Origin: Lentisphaerota bacterium
GTDB lineage: Bacteria > Verrucomicrobiota > Lentisphaeria > Victivallales > Victivallaceae
Direction: 5' to 3'
DNA: 64,000 nt
Assembly (NCBI GenBank): GCA_015061775.1
Contig: SUVY01000001.1
Coordinates: 1 to 64,000, forward strand
Positions 41,941 to 50,647 of the stretch are shown here, one piece after another (within the stretch, counting starts at the first letter, position 1; every line of letters begins with the position of its first letter). Below the pieces are notes generated by a model. That model saw only the letters and a list, made by a program, of their open reading frames with translations, had not been told where the DNA came from and made no database searches. The position numbers and the translations under genes are program-made.

Positions 41941-42836
41941 CTTGAGTTATTTTTTTTATACTCCAGCCACCTGTCGCGCAGAAGTTTTCCGCGGGCAAAA
42001 TCTTTTTCAAAGGAGTCGAAGTCTCTGTCGCGTATTTCCTGTTTGAATTTGTTGTAGATCTGATCAAATTCTTCAAGAGCGTCAAGGACTGCTTCCCTGT
42101 TGTGTTCAACAATTTCTCTCCACATCTGCGGATTGCTTGAGGCTATGCGGCAGGTGTCGCGGAATCCAGTAGCACAACCGCGGAAAAGTTCCGCCTCGGT
42201 GTCGCTGTCTCTCGCATCAAGGATTCCTGTCGTAAGGGCAGAAGCAAGGACGTGCAGTACATGGCTTGTTCTTGCCACAATGGCATCGTGGTGTTTTGCG
42301 TCGATAACAGAAGGGTGGGTCCCAATGCATTTCCAGAGCGAAAACAGTTGATCCACCGAGCTTTGCGGCGCGTTTTGCGCCGGAGTGATGAAGACGTCGG
42401 CATTTTCATACAGGGTCGGGAATGCCGCATAAAAACCGCTTTTTTCAGTACCAGCCATTGGGTGGCTTCCTATATAGAATACTTCGGCTGGCAGCGTTGC
42501 AGACTGTTTCAATATACTCTCTTTTATGCTTCCGAGATCGGTGATAGTGCTGCCTTTTTTCATGCAATCACCGAGCAGGGGAATATATTCGAGTATCTGC
42601 GGAATAGGCATGGCGAGAACTACGATGTCGGCATTTCGTACAGACTCCTGTGGAGTATCAAATACCTCATCAACGACATCGTAGTTGATCGCTGCTTTTC
42701 TGATCTCTTCGCGGCGCGCCCAGCCCGTGCGGAGGATGTTTTTCCCCCGCAGAGCCATGCCGAGCGAAGCTCCGAGCAAACCGAGTCCTATTATGGAGAC
42801 GCGAAGCTGATTAGAGTTCAATTGCAAGTCCGTCAT
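41937..42836 (-). CDS. tyrA: Prephenate dehydrogenase family protein
   Basis: A 299-residue TyrA-type oxidoreductase of tyrosine synthesis. The Rossmann motif SIIGLGLLGASLGMAL is at residues ~14-29. The family signatures GSHPMAGTEKSGFYAA (~125-140) and RTSHVLHVLASAL (~192-204) are in place. The C-terminal helical domain is complete and there is no ACT domain or chorismate-mutase fusion. Its start overlaps the MBL gene by 26 bp. It could be arogenate-specific; the sequence does not decide. Confidence 0.92.
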   Translation of the reverse strand: MTDLQLNSNQLRVSIIGLGLLGASLGMALRGKNILRTGWARREEIRKAAINYDVVDEVFDTPQESVRNADIVVLAMPIPQILEYIPLLGDCMKKGSTITDLGSIKESILKQSATLPAEVFYIGSHPMAGTEKSGFYAAFPTLYENADVFITPAQNAPQSSVDQLFSLWKCIGTHPSVIDAKHHDAIVARTSHVLHVLASALTTGILDARDSDTEAELFRGCATGFRDTCRIASSNPQMWREIVEHNREAVLDALEEFDQIYNKFKQEIRDRDFDSFEKDFARGKLLRDRWLEYKKNNSR

Positions 42837-43632
42837 AAGTGACTGTCATATTGCGCGGGGCAAAAAACTCCACCAGACGGTCGTGGTTCGCCTGACCGTT
42901 GTGAGAAAAGTGATTTACGTAAACCGGAGTATCTTTGCTGATGCAGTTCATCTCAAGCAGTTTGTCTCTGAACTTCACAGTGGTATTCACTCCGAGGTGT
43001 CCATTGGGCAGATCGGGAACTCCGAAAGAGCAGGTTGATTCGATAACAGCGGTATCGAGTTTGACGCCCTCGAGCATTTTCCAGCTGTCTTCAAAGAGCA
43101 GACCGGTGTCGTTGGCGATCAGGAGATTTTTATTTCCGCGTCTGATGACAAATATCATTGCTCCGAGACCGGGCGCGTGGTTAGCCGGAATGGCCAGGAT
43201 TTCCATATCACCATCCTGAGTCCATTTGCCGGGAGCAAGCCTGACCGGATTGATGTTGAGGGTTTTGAATTCAGTACCGGTGAATTTGAGGAAAGACTTC
43301 AAAGTTTCATGGCTCGCAAAGACATTGATAAGGTGACTTACGTGGCTGAAATTGGGAGACAAACGGAAACCAAATTCAAGCGGGGACATGTGATCTTCAT
43401 GCGGGTGAGTGAAAAGCACACGCTTGATCAAAGTAAGATCGACATCGAACTCCATGCTCTGCCAGTAGCTGTCAGGTCCGAAATCAACGATGGTATCGTC
43501 ATCGATAAAGTAACTGCAGCGGCGGCGGAGCTCTTTTCCTTTGAGCTGTTTGGCTTTGCGGCATACATCACACTCGCACCAGAGGGCGGGAATTCCCTCG
43601 GCGGCAGCGGTTCCGAGAAATTTGACTTTCAT
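42811..43632 (-). CDS. MBL-fold metallo-hydrolase, PhnP-like
   Basis: A 273-residue beta-lactamase-fold hydrolase. It has an N-terminal GTAAAEGIPALWCECDVCRKAK with a Cys-x-Cys-x-x-Cys cluster as in PhnP, the metal-binding THPHEDHMSP (H-x-H-x-D-H, ~76-85), NHAPGLG, IANDTG and a terminal VNHFSHNGQANHD. PhnP-type enzymes cleave cyclic phosphate esters. No other phn gene is present, so the true substrate is open. It lies in an operon between Nudix and tyrA. Confidence 0.85.
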   Translation of the reverse strand: MKVKFLGTAAAEGIPALWCECDVCRKAKQLKGKELRRRCSYFIDDDTIVDFGPDSYWQSMEFDVDLTLIKRVLFTHPHEDHMSPLEFGFRLSPNFSHVSHLINVFASHETLKSFLKFTGTEFKTLNINPVRLAPGKWTQDGDMEILAIPANHAPGLGAMIFVIRRGNKNLLIANDTGLLFEDSWKMLEGVKLDTAVIESTCSFGVPDLPNGHLGVNTTVKFRDKLLEMNCISKDTPVYVNHFSHNGQANHDRLVEFFAPRNMTVTYDGLAIEL

Positions 43633-43644
43633 TGCAATTGTCCT

Positions 43645-44154
43645 TTATATAATATTGATTTTCCTCAGTTTGTCAAGTTCAGACAAGAGCAGAGGGGTGA
43701 AGTTTTTACGATTTTTCTCATCGAACAATGCTTCTTTTGACCAGAAGCGCAGTTCATCTATTTCGCTTTCCTGAAAACGGAACGGGCCTGGATGCCTCAG
43801 GGCAAAAACTCCGGCGTCTTCACTTTCGATAGAGTTGCGTACCTTTTCGACAAAGAGCCACTCGAGTTTTACATCGCCAGAGATTCCGAGCTCTTCGGAT
43901 AGCTCTCTTTTTGCTCCGGCAAGATAATCTTCGCCTGCGTCAAGATGACCTCCGACAGCAGTATCCCATTTTCCGGGCTGTATATCTTTGGTCATCTTGC
44001 GTTTCTGGAGCAGGATGTCACCGGTATCCGGGTGGATGACCACAACGTGAGCCGTACGGTGAAGCAGGGCTGGATTGCCGTGACATTCGCTTCTCAGAGC
44101 AGTTCCGATGCGGTTTCCCGCATCATCATAAATATCGAAGAACTCTTTTGCCAT
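43645..44154 (-). CDS. Nudix hydrolase, YfcD/IPP-isomerase-like
   Basis: A 169-residue Nudix protein. The Nudix box GGHLDAGEDYLAGAKRELSEELGIS fits G-x5-E-x7-R-E-U-x-E-E-x-G-U. The N-terminal FFDIYDDAGNRIGTALRSECHGNPALLHRTAHVVVIHPDTGDILLQKRKMTKDIQPGKWD is like YfcD and type I IPP isomerases. However, the extra catalytic Cys/Glu of IPP isomerase cannot be confirmed, so a general diphosphatase is the safer call. Operon member, 12 bp before the MBL gene. Confidence 0.85.
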   Translation of the reverse strand: MAKEFFDIYDDAGNRIGTALRSECHGNPALLHRTAHVVVIHPDTGDILLQKRKMTKDIQPGKWDTAVGGHLDAGEDYLAGAKRELSEELGISGDVKLEWLFVEKVRNSIESEDAGVFALRHPGPFRFQESEIDELRFWSKEALFDEKNRKNFTPLLLSELDKLRKINII

Positions 44155-44163
44155 GGTGAGCTT

Positions 44164-45483
44164 TTACTTGCGGATTATTGAAAGCAGTTCGTCGCGTTTT
44201 GCTTCCATAAGTTCTTTTGTATCGGCTTCAACGATAAGCCTGAGCAGGGGTTCGGTGTTCGACGCACGGACATTGAACCACCAGTTGCTGTATTCAGAAC
44301 TGATTCCGTCAAGCTCATACATGTTGCCATCGGCATACTTGCTTTTGAGTTCAGCGAGAATGGGAGCTACATCTTTTACCTTGGAGTTGATCTCTCCGCT
44401 TGAGAAATACTTTCTGAGCGGAGCAACAAGTTCGCTGACCGGAACCGCCTTCTTGGAAATCAGATTGGCGAGCATGATGAATGCAAGACCCTGGGATTCG
44501 GCGGTGAAGTTCTGTTTGAAGTAGTAGTGTCCGGAAAGCTCTCCGGCAAATACCGCATCATTTTCTCTCATCTGAGCCTTGATGAATGCGTGACCGACGC
44601 GGGACTGGATGGCAGTACCTCCGTTTTCACGGATGCACTCCGGAACGGCGCGGCTGCTTCTCAAGTCATAGAGGATGGTCGCAGGTCCTCCGGAAAGGAT
44701 ATCCTGGGCGATGAGAGCGGTGAAGAGATCCATCGGAATGATCTCGCCTTTATCATCAATGAAGCCGCAGCGATCGGCGTCGCCGTCGAAAGCAGCTCCG
44801 AAGTCAGCTCCGACTTCTTTGACCTTGGCGCAGATGGCATCGAGGGTGTCGAGCTGAAGCGGATTTGCTTCGTGATTTGGAAATGTTCCGTCAAGTACAT
44901 CGTACATGGGGACGATGTCAAAAAGCTCGGTGATTCCGGCTATTTCGTAAAGTCCCATCGCGTTGGCGTAATCTACTACGACTTTGAGTTTACGGTCAGC
45001 GGGTTTGATAAAGCTCTTCAGGAACTTTGCGTACTCCGGCTTGATATCATAAGTGGAGAGAGTTCCCTGATGTTCAGATTTTTTCCATGAACCCTCAAGG
45101 GCGATCTTTTTGATATCCTGTATTCCGGTCGCTCCGGAAATCGGAACGGCATTGGCTTTGCAGAGCTTGAAACCGTTCCACTCGCCGGGATTGTGGCTGG
45201 CGGTGATCATGATGCTTCCGTCAGCTTTGAGAGTTCCGTTTGCGAAATAGCTCTGGGGAGTTGAAGAGAGACCGAGGTCGATGACGTCAGCTCCCTGAGC
45301 CATCATTCCGCGGCTGATTCCGCGGAAAAGCTCCTCTGAGTGCGGACGCATATCGCGGCCGACAACTACTTTTTTTGCTCCGGTGAACTCAATGTAGGCG
45401 CGGCCGATTTTTTCTGCGACTTCTTCATTGATGTCACAGGGATAAACTCCGCGGATGTCGTATGCTTTGAAAATTTCTGCCAT
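44164..45483 (-). CDS. manB: Phosphomannomutase/phosphoglucomutase
   Basis: A 439-residue alpha-D-phosphohexomutase. The catalytic phosphoserine lies in GSIMITASHNPGEWNGFK (TASHNP, ~90-107). The Mg loop is AFDGDADRCGF (DGDADR, ~230), the sugar-specificity loop is GELSGHYYFK, and the phosphate-binding C-terminal segment is WWFNVRASNTEPLLRL (RASNTEP). These loops match the PMM/PGM (AlgC/ManB) branch. It lies 9 bp before the Nudix gene and 20 bp after transketolase. Confidence 0.93.
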   Translation of the reverse strand: MAEIFKAYDIRGVYPCDINEEVAEKIGRAYIEFTGAKKVVVGRDMRPHSEELFRGISRGMMAQGADVIDLGLSSTPQSYFANGTLKADGSIMITASHNPGEWNGFKLCKANAVPISGATGIQDIKKIALEGSWKKSEHQGTLSTYDIKPEYAKFLKSFIKPADRKLKVVVDYANAMGLYEIAGITELFDIVPMYDVLDGTFPNHEANPLQLDTLDAICAKVKEVGADFGAAFDGDADRCGFIDDKGEIIPMDLFTALIAQDILSGGPATILYDLRSSRAVPECIRENGGTAIQSRVGHAFIKAQMRENDAVFAGELSGHYYFKQNFTAESQGLAFIMLANLISKKAVPVSELVAPLRKYFSSGEINSKVKDVAPILAELKSKYADGNMYELDGISSEYSNWWFNVRASNTEPLLRLIVEADTKELMEAKRDELLSIIRK

Positions 45484-45503
45484 TTTAAAAAATCCTGTTT
45501 AAA

Positions 45504-47576
45504 TTATTTGTGATCACAGCCGCATTCGCATGAGCCGTGGTCATGGTCGTGGTCGTGTCCGCAGTCGCAGTCATCACCGCAGCAGCAGTCGTCTGAGAAA
45601 AACTCTTTGAGCTGTTCAACGACTCCTTCAGGAGTGAATCCGAACTTGTCGGCAAGCACTTTGTAAGGAGCAGATGCTCCGAAGTGATCGATTCCGATGG
45701 AGAAGTTTGCGAGCTGTCCCCAGCCGTAGGTGGTTCCGGCTTCGATGGAGATAACGGCGGGGCAGTCTGCGGGCAGGACACTTTCCTGATACTCATAATC
45801 CTGTGCAGCAAAGAGCTCCTGGCTGGGCATGGATACTACGCGGACCCTGACGCCTTCTGCTCTCAGAAGTTTAGCTGATTCGATTGCAAGATTGACTTCG
45901 CTTCCGGTGGCGAGCAGGATGATGTCGAAATCCTCCTCATCATCGACGACGAACGCTCCCTTTGCCACATCGACGTTTTTAGCTGTCTCGGCGGAGTAGG
46001 GGGCAAGGTTCTGGCGGGTGAGCAGCAGGGCGACAGGACCATCCGTCTCGAGAGCGACAGCCCAGGCCTGGGCGACTTCATGCGCCTCAGCGGGACGGAT
46101 AACGGTCATTCCCGGAATGGTGCGGAGCATAGCGATCTGCTCGATCGGCTCGTGGGTGGGACCGTCCTCTCCTACATAGAATGAGTCGTGGGTGAAGACG
46201 TAAATCTGATGGAGACCTTGGATCGCAGCAAGGCGGATCGCGGGTTTCATGTAGTCAGAGAACACGAAGAAGGTCGAGGTGTACGGAATGACATTTCCGT
46301 TGAGAGCCATACCATTGCCGGCGAGACCCATCGCAAGCTCACGGACTCCGAAGTGGAGATTGCGTCCTGCCGGGTTGTCAGCGGTGAAATCACCTCCGTT
46401 TTTGATCTCGGTTTTGGTTGAGGGGGCGAGGTCGGCTGCGCCTCCGATAAGGCTGGGAACAAGTTCAGCTGCCTTCTGGAGAATGATTCCGGAGCTCGCT
46501 CTTGTTGCGATGGGTTCATCGACCGGAGCGACGGCAAGAAGCTGCTCCTTGATATCCTCAGGAACGGAGCGGTTGATATATGAGTAGATAAGATCAGCAC
46601 GTTTCTCGTCTTCTTCGAGGAATGCCTGGAATTTTTCTTCCCATGCGGCAGCTTCAGCAACGAGTTCTGCGCTGCGGTTGTCACAGTACGCTCTCACGTC
46701 TTCAGGAACGAAAAACTCTTCCTCCGGCCAGCCGAGCTTCTCTTTGAGCGCGGCGATCTCTTCGACTCCGAGCGGTTCGCCGTGGCTGGATGCTTTGCCC
46801 TCTTTGGTGGGAGCCTGATATCCGATCTTCGTGTGACCGATGATCAGGGTCGGACGACCGTCTCCGTTGTTGATGGCGTCATCAAGGGCAGCATCGCAGA
46901 GTGCAGGATTGTTGGCGTTTTCGATTTCAACAATACGCCAGTTGTAAGCTCTGAAGCGGGCTGCGACATTTTCAGAGAACGCGCGGTCGGTTGAGCCTTC
47001 GATGGATATATTGTTGCTGTCATAGAAGACGATCAGCTCATCGAGCTTGAGGTGTCCGGCGAGACTTGCAGACTCGGAGGTGCATCCCTCCATCATGCAG
47101 CCGTCTCCAGAGATGACGAAAATGCGGTTCTTATAGAAGCCGCTCTTATCAAGACCGGTCTTGGCTGCGAAATGGCGGTCGGCGATAGCCATGCCGACTG
47201 CGGAGGAAAATCCGCTGCCGAGGGGACCAGTAGTGATGTCAACACCGTCGGTATGTCCGAATTCAGGATGTCCGGGAGTGAGGCTTCCCCATTGACGGAA
47301 TGACTTGAGCTCTTCGATATCCAGTCCGCAGTTGAAGAGGTGGAGCAAACTGTAAAGCAACATTGAGCCGTGTCCGGCTGAGAGAACAAATCTGTCGCGT
47401 CCTATCCACCGGGGATTGTCGGGGTTGAATCTGAGATATTTATCCCAGAGAGTAAAGGCGTAATCGGCGCATCCCATTGGCATACCGGGGTGGCCGCTTT
47501 TTGCTTTCTGGATGGCTTCTGCTGAGAGAACACGGATGGTGTCCGCCGCCTTGGAGGCAAGTTTTACGTCGTACAT
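45504..47576 (-). CDS. tkt: Transketolase with Cys/His/Asp-rich C-terminal tail
   Basis: A 690-residue thiamine-diphosphate enzyme of the pentose phosphate pathway. The TPP motif runs GDGCMMEGCTSESASLAGHLKLDELIVFYDSNN (~150-182), with RDRFVLSAGHGSMLLYSLLHL near residue 60 and the pyrimidine domain EDGPTHEPIEQIAMLRTIPGM. The canonical enzyme ends near residue 660. It is followed by a 30-residue tail (661-690) holding 8 Cys, 5 His and 9 Asp, including a run H-D-H-D-H-D-H, a likely metal-binding appendage. The ATG at 47576 follows AAGGAT and is preferred over the upstream codon at 47615. Confidence 0.95.
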   Translation of the reverse strand: MYDVKLASKAADTIRVLSAEAIQKAKSGHPGMPMGCADYAFTLWDKYLRFNPDNPRWIGRDRFVLSAGHGSMLLYSLLHLFNCGLDIEELKSFRQWGSLTPGHPEFGHTDGVDITTGPLGSGFSSAVGMAIADRHFAAKTGLDKSGFYKNRIFVISGDGCMMEGCTSESASLAGHLKLDELIVFYDSNNISIEGSTDRAFSENVAARFRAYNWRIVEIENANNPALCDAALDDAINNGDGRPTLIIGHTKIGYQAPTKEGKASSHGEPLGVEEIAALKEKLGWPEEEFFVPEDVRAYCDNRSAELVAEAAAWEEKFQAFLEEDEKRADLIYSYINRSVPEDIKEQLLAVAPVDEPIATRASSGIILQKAAELVPSLIGGAADLAPSTKTEIKNGGDFTADNPAGRNLHFGVRELAMGLAGNGMALNGNVIPYTSTFFVFSDYMKPAIRLAAIQGLHQIYVFTHDSFYVGEDGPTHEPIEQIAMLRTIPGMTVIRPAEAHEVAQAWAVALETDGPVALLLTRQNLAPYSAETAKNVDVAKGAFVVDDEEDFDIILLATGSEVNLAIESAKLLRAEGVRVRVVSMPSQELFAAQDYEYQESVLPADCPAVISIEAGTTYGWGQLANFSIGIDHFGASAPYKVLADKFGFTPEGVVEQLKEFFSDDCCCGDDCDCGHDHDHDHGSCECGCDHK

Positions 47577-47721
47577 GTTTATAATCCTTATTTTTTTTGC
47601 ACTTTTTACTGGCAAAATTTTGATATCAGTATTATCTTTAATAAAAGGTAATATGTATTATAGATAAAATAACACGCGGGAAGCCGAAAAACAAGTGCGA
47701 CTTGCCGAAAAAGAGACGATT

Positions 47722-48741
47722 ATGACGGAACGATTTATTACTTCGACGCTGAATAAGCGCGATACAGCCAAAGAAACGACGCTGAGACCTCCAAGTTTTT
47801 CCGAGTTTCCCGGGCAGGCGAAGGTCAAGGAGCAGCTTGAACTTTTCGTCAAAGCGGCAAAAGCAAGGGAAGAGGCACTCGACCATATATTGTTGAGCGG
47901 ACCTCCGGGATTGGGAAAGACCACACTTGCTTATATTATAGCTAATGAGATGGGAACCAAACTCAAGAGCTCAAGCGGTCCAGCCATCGAGAAACCCGGA
48001 GATCTTGCCGGACTGCTCACCAGTCTCGAACCGGGAGATGTGCTTTTTATTGATGAGATACATCGCCTGAGTACCACCGTTGAAGAGTATCTTTACAGTG
48101 CTATGGAGGATTTCTTTATAGATATCATGCTCGAGCAGGGTGCCGGTTCAAGGAGTGTGCGTCTGAGCGTTCCCCGCTTCACCCTCATCGGAGCCACTAC
48201 ACGTCTCGGAATGATTTCCGCTCCGCTTCGCGCCCGTTTTGGAGTAAACATCCGTCTCGACTATTATGATCCTGAGAGTCTGAGCAAAATATTGAAGCGT
48301 TCAGCTGATATCCTCAATGTCGGACTTGAGGACGGCGGAGCCGATGTGATAGCCGGACGCTGCCGCGGAACTCCGCGTATAGCCAACAATCTTTTGCGCC
48401 GTGCGCGGGATTACGCCCAGGTGAGGGCTGACTCTGTGGTGACTTCAGAAGTAGCTTCTGCCGCGCTCGAAATGCTGCAGATAGATACCGATGGACTCGA
48501 TGAAATGGATATCCGCATACTTGAGACCATCATCAGCAACTTTAACGGCGGTCCTGTCGGATTGAAAAATATAGCGGTGTCTGTCGGAGAAGAAGAGGAC
48601 GCTATCGAGGACGTTTATGAGCCGTTTCTTATTCAGAAAGGCTATCTTACACGAACTCCGAAAGGAAGAGTTGCTACTCCGAAAGCCTGGCGTAAACTGG
48701 GTCTGGATAAGGCAACCGGCAGAGAAATGGAACTGTTTTGA
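47722..48741 (+). CDS. ruvB: Holliday junction branch-migration helicase RuvB
   Basis: A 339-residue AAA+ motor. Residues [21 protein letters not shown] start the AAA domain, Walker [10 protein letters not shown] (~56-64) and Walker [10 protein letters not shown] follow, then [34 protein letters not shown] and a C-terminal winged helix ending [16 protein letters not shown]. The ATG at 47722 with AAAGAGACG upstream is preferred over the GTG at 47695. ruvA and ruvC are not in the window. The 118-bp gap to tkt is AT-rich and should hold two divergent promoters, but no convincing pair was found. Confidence 0.96.
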   Translation: MTERFITSTLNKRDTAKETTLRPPSFSEFPGQAKVKEQLELFVKAAKAREEALDHILLSGPPGLGKTTLAYIIANEMGTKLKSSSGPAIEKPGDLAGLLTSLEPGDVLFIDEIHRLSTTVEEYLYSAMEDFFIDIMLEQGAGSRSVRLSVPRFTLIGATTRLGMISAPLRARFGVNIRLDYYDPESLSKILKRSADILNVGLEDGGADVIAGRCRGTPRIANNLLRRARDYAQVRADSVVTSEVASAALEMLQIDTDGLDEMDIRILETIISNFNGGPVGLKNIAVSVGEEEDAIEDVYEPFLIQKGYLTRTPKGRVATPKAWRKLGLDKATGREMELF

Positions 48742-48758
48742 TAAGGGAGGATCATCTA

Positions 48759-49469
48759 ATGAGTGCTACGTGTCTTGATGAACTGCTGAAGCTTCAGCAG
48801 CTTGATCTGCGTCTGCGCGACCTTGAGCTGCGCCTCAAGACTATTCCGCAGGAAATGAAAAGCATGATATCCAAGCGTGATGCCATTCTCGCAAAGACAT
48901 CTGCCGCCGCCAATGCTGTGCGCCGCATAGAGCTCGATATAAAATCGTCTGAAGCAGAAGCGTCGCGTCTGCAAGCCGAAAATGCCAAACTCCTTCAGCA
49001 ATCAAGTCAGGTGAAAAAGCAGACCGAGTATCAGGCCATGCTTCAGGCTATTGAAAACAACAAAAAGCATATATCTGATGAGGAAGAAAAAACTATACTC
49101 CTTTATGATGAGCTTGAAGCGGCAAAGAAAAATTATGTCACCGTCAAAAAAGACAACGAAGATGAGATAAAAATCATCAAGTCAGAGTTTGACGAAATGA
49201 TAGATTTTTCCAAGAAGGTGGAACTGGAGATCGCTAAGCTGAAAAAGGCTCGTCCGGAATTGCAGAAGCAGATCCCTCCGGATATTTTTTCTACCTACAG
49301 CCGTCTGCTCAACGGCAAAAATGGAACTCCTCCTGTGTGTGCAGTTGAAAACGGCATTTGCGGAGGCTGTCATTTGAGAGTGACTCCGCAGACTGAGAAT
49401 GATATATTCCGTGAACGTATGGCAGTTTGCGATAACTGTCAATGTTTTGTTTACCTTCCGGAAGAGTGA
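48759..49469 (+). CDS. Coiled-coil zinc-ribbon protein (C4-type)
   Basis: A 236-residue protein: a long alpha-helical coiled coil (~8-180, many Lys/Glu/Leu heptads) followed by a C-terminal zinc ribbon (CAVENGICGGCHLRV...CDNCQCF) with two Cys-x-x-Cys pairs. This is the CT398/YbgF-like C4-type zinc-ribbon family, implicated in protein-nucleic-acid or flagellar/secretion roles in some bacteria. The start follows GGGAGG with good spacing, 17 bp after ruvB. It is co-directional with the AlbA_2 gene. Confidence 0.82.
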   Translation: MSATCLDELLKLQQLDLRLRDLELRLKTIPQEMKSMISKRDAILAKTSAAANAVRRIELDIKSSEAEASRLQAENAKLLQQSSQVKKQTEYQAMLQAIENNKKHISDEEEKTILLYDELEAAKKNYVTVKKDNEDEIKIIKSEFDEMIDFSKKVELEIAKLKKARPELQKQIPPDIFSTYSRLLNGKNGTPPVCAVENGICGGCHLRVTPQTENDIFRERMAVCDNCQCFVYLPEE

Positions 49470-49471
49470 CC

Positions 49472-50647
49472 ATGAGCAAAACAGACTACGCAGAGATCAT
49501 AACCCGTGCCGTCGAGTCGGATGAGGTGGACTATAAGGCGCATCAGTCGTGGAATACCATGACCCGCACCGCCAAAGCAAAAATAGTCCGTCATCTTGCC
49601 GCATTTGCCAATACGCGCGGAGGATATCTGGTGATCGGTGTCGGAGAGGATAACTCCGGCTATCCTGGAGTCCTGCAGGGATTGACCGATGACGAGGCAG
49701 CAAGTTTTGATCCGAGCAAAGTCGGGGCGTTTGTCAAAAATTATATAGAGCCTCCGATCGATTTTACGATCGAGCGTCCATTGGTAAATGGTAAACGTTT
49801 TGCTGTTTTTGCGGTAAAGCCGTTTTCAACCATGCCGCACGTCTGTTGTCAGGCTGTGGAGCACGAACTCCGGGAAGGTGTTTTTTATATACGTACCAAA
49901 GATGCCTCAAGCCGTCCTGCAACGCGGGCATTTGAACTTCAGCAGCTTATCCAGCGGGCCCTGCGCAATCAGCGCGAAATGCTCGGAAGGATGCTGCGCG
50001 GAATCCTCTATGAAACAAATACAACTATGACTTCGACCGATCAGTCCGGGGTTGTCGAACAGATACACTCTGCGTGTGAATATTTCAGCCGCCGCCGCAA
50101 GCCTGATGACGGGCAGGAGTATGCGTTTGTCCGTTTGACGGTAATTCCGGACGGGAAACAGGAACTTCCTGTTTCAGCCATGCTTGGAGTGGTCGCAGAT
50201 GAACATCTCGCTCAGATATTTGAAGAAGATGTTTCCGTTTCTCAGATACACGAAGTGAGTGTCGGAATACGGCGTATGTCTGAGAATTCCAGATGGATGT
50301 GGCAGGTTTTCAAAAACGGTTCTTTTGTTTATGTCAGTTATGTGAAACTTTCAGCTGGAGCTCTCGATCTGGAACAGGTGAATGATACAGTCTGCAAATC
50401 GTTGGCTTTTGCTTCGCGTTTTGCCTCCAGTTTCAGGCAGGAGGAGCGCCTTTATTCGGTGCGTCTTGAAGTCACTGCAGATGCTCCGGTGGATTTCTCT
50501 TCTGACGGCAGGAGGCTTGCTTCGTCAGGATCCAACTCTTCCACTGCGGAAATCTGCCGCAGCGCAGCGGATCTTGCGAGTGCCCCGGAAGTTCATGCGG
50601 CGAGACTTATCCGAAAGTTTGCGGCAGGGCTGGAGGAGTATTTATGA
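49472..50647 (+). CDS. AlbA_2 (Schlafen-like) ATP-binding domain protein
   Basis: A 391-residue protein. The N-terminal ~120 residues form an AlbA_2/divergent AAA-4-type domain: ESDEVDYKAHQSWNTMTRTAKAKIVRHLAAFANTRGGYLVIGVGEDNSGYPGV, where E-x-x-x-x-D-Y-K and A-F-A-N-x-x-G-G-Y-L-x-x-G-V are the family marks. The remaining ~270 residues show no recognised domain. The start at 49472 follows GGAAGAG. The stop overlaps the DinG-type helicase start by 4 bp. Members are often regulators or parts of mobile and defence systems; here the neighbours are housekeeping and repair genes. Confidence 0.75.
   Translation: MSKTDYAEIITRAVESDEVDYKAHQSWNTMTRTAKAKIVRHLAAFANTRGGYLVIGVGEDNSGYPGVLQGLTDDEAASFDPSKVGAFVKNYIEPPIDFTIERPLVNGKRFAVFAVKPFSTMPHVCCQAVEHELREGVFYIRTKDASSRPATRAFELQQLIQRALRNQREMLGRMLRGILYETNTTMTSTDQSGVVEQIHSACEYFSRRRKPDDGQEYAFVRLTVIPDGKQELPVSAMLGVVADEHLAQIFEEDVSVSQIHEVSVGIRRMSENSRWMWQVFKNGSFVYVSYVKLSAGALDLEQVNDTVCKSLAFASRFASSFRQEERLYSVRLEVTADAPVDFSSDGRRLASSGSNSSTAEICRSAADLASAPEVHAARLIRKFAAGLEEYL

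Noticed and set aside
45530..45600. Short repeated CGTGGTC/GCAGTCGCAGT blocks that look like a mini-repeat array
   Set aside because: They are the codons of the Cys/His/Asp-rich transketolase tail; there is no spacer structure, so this is not a CRISPR array.
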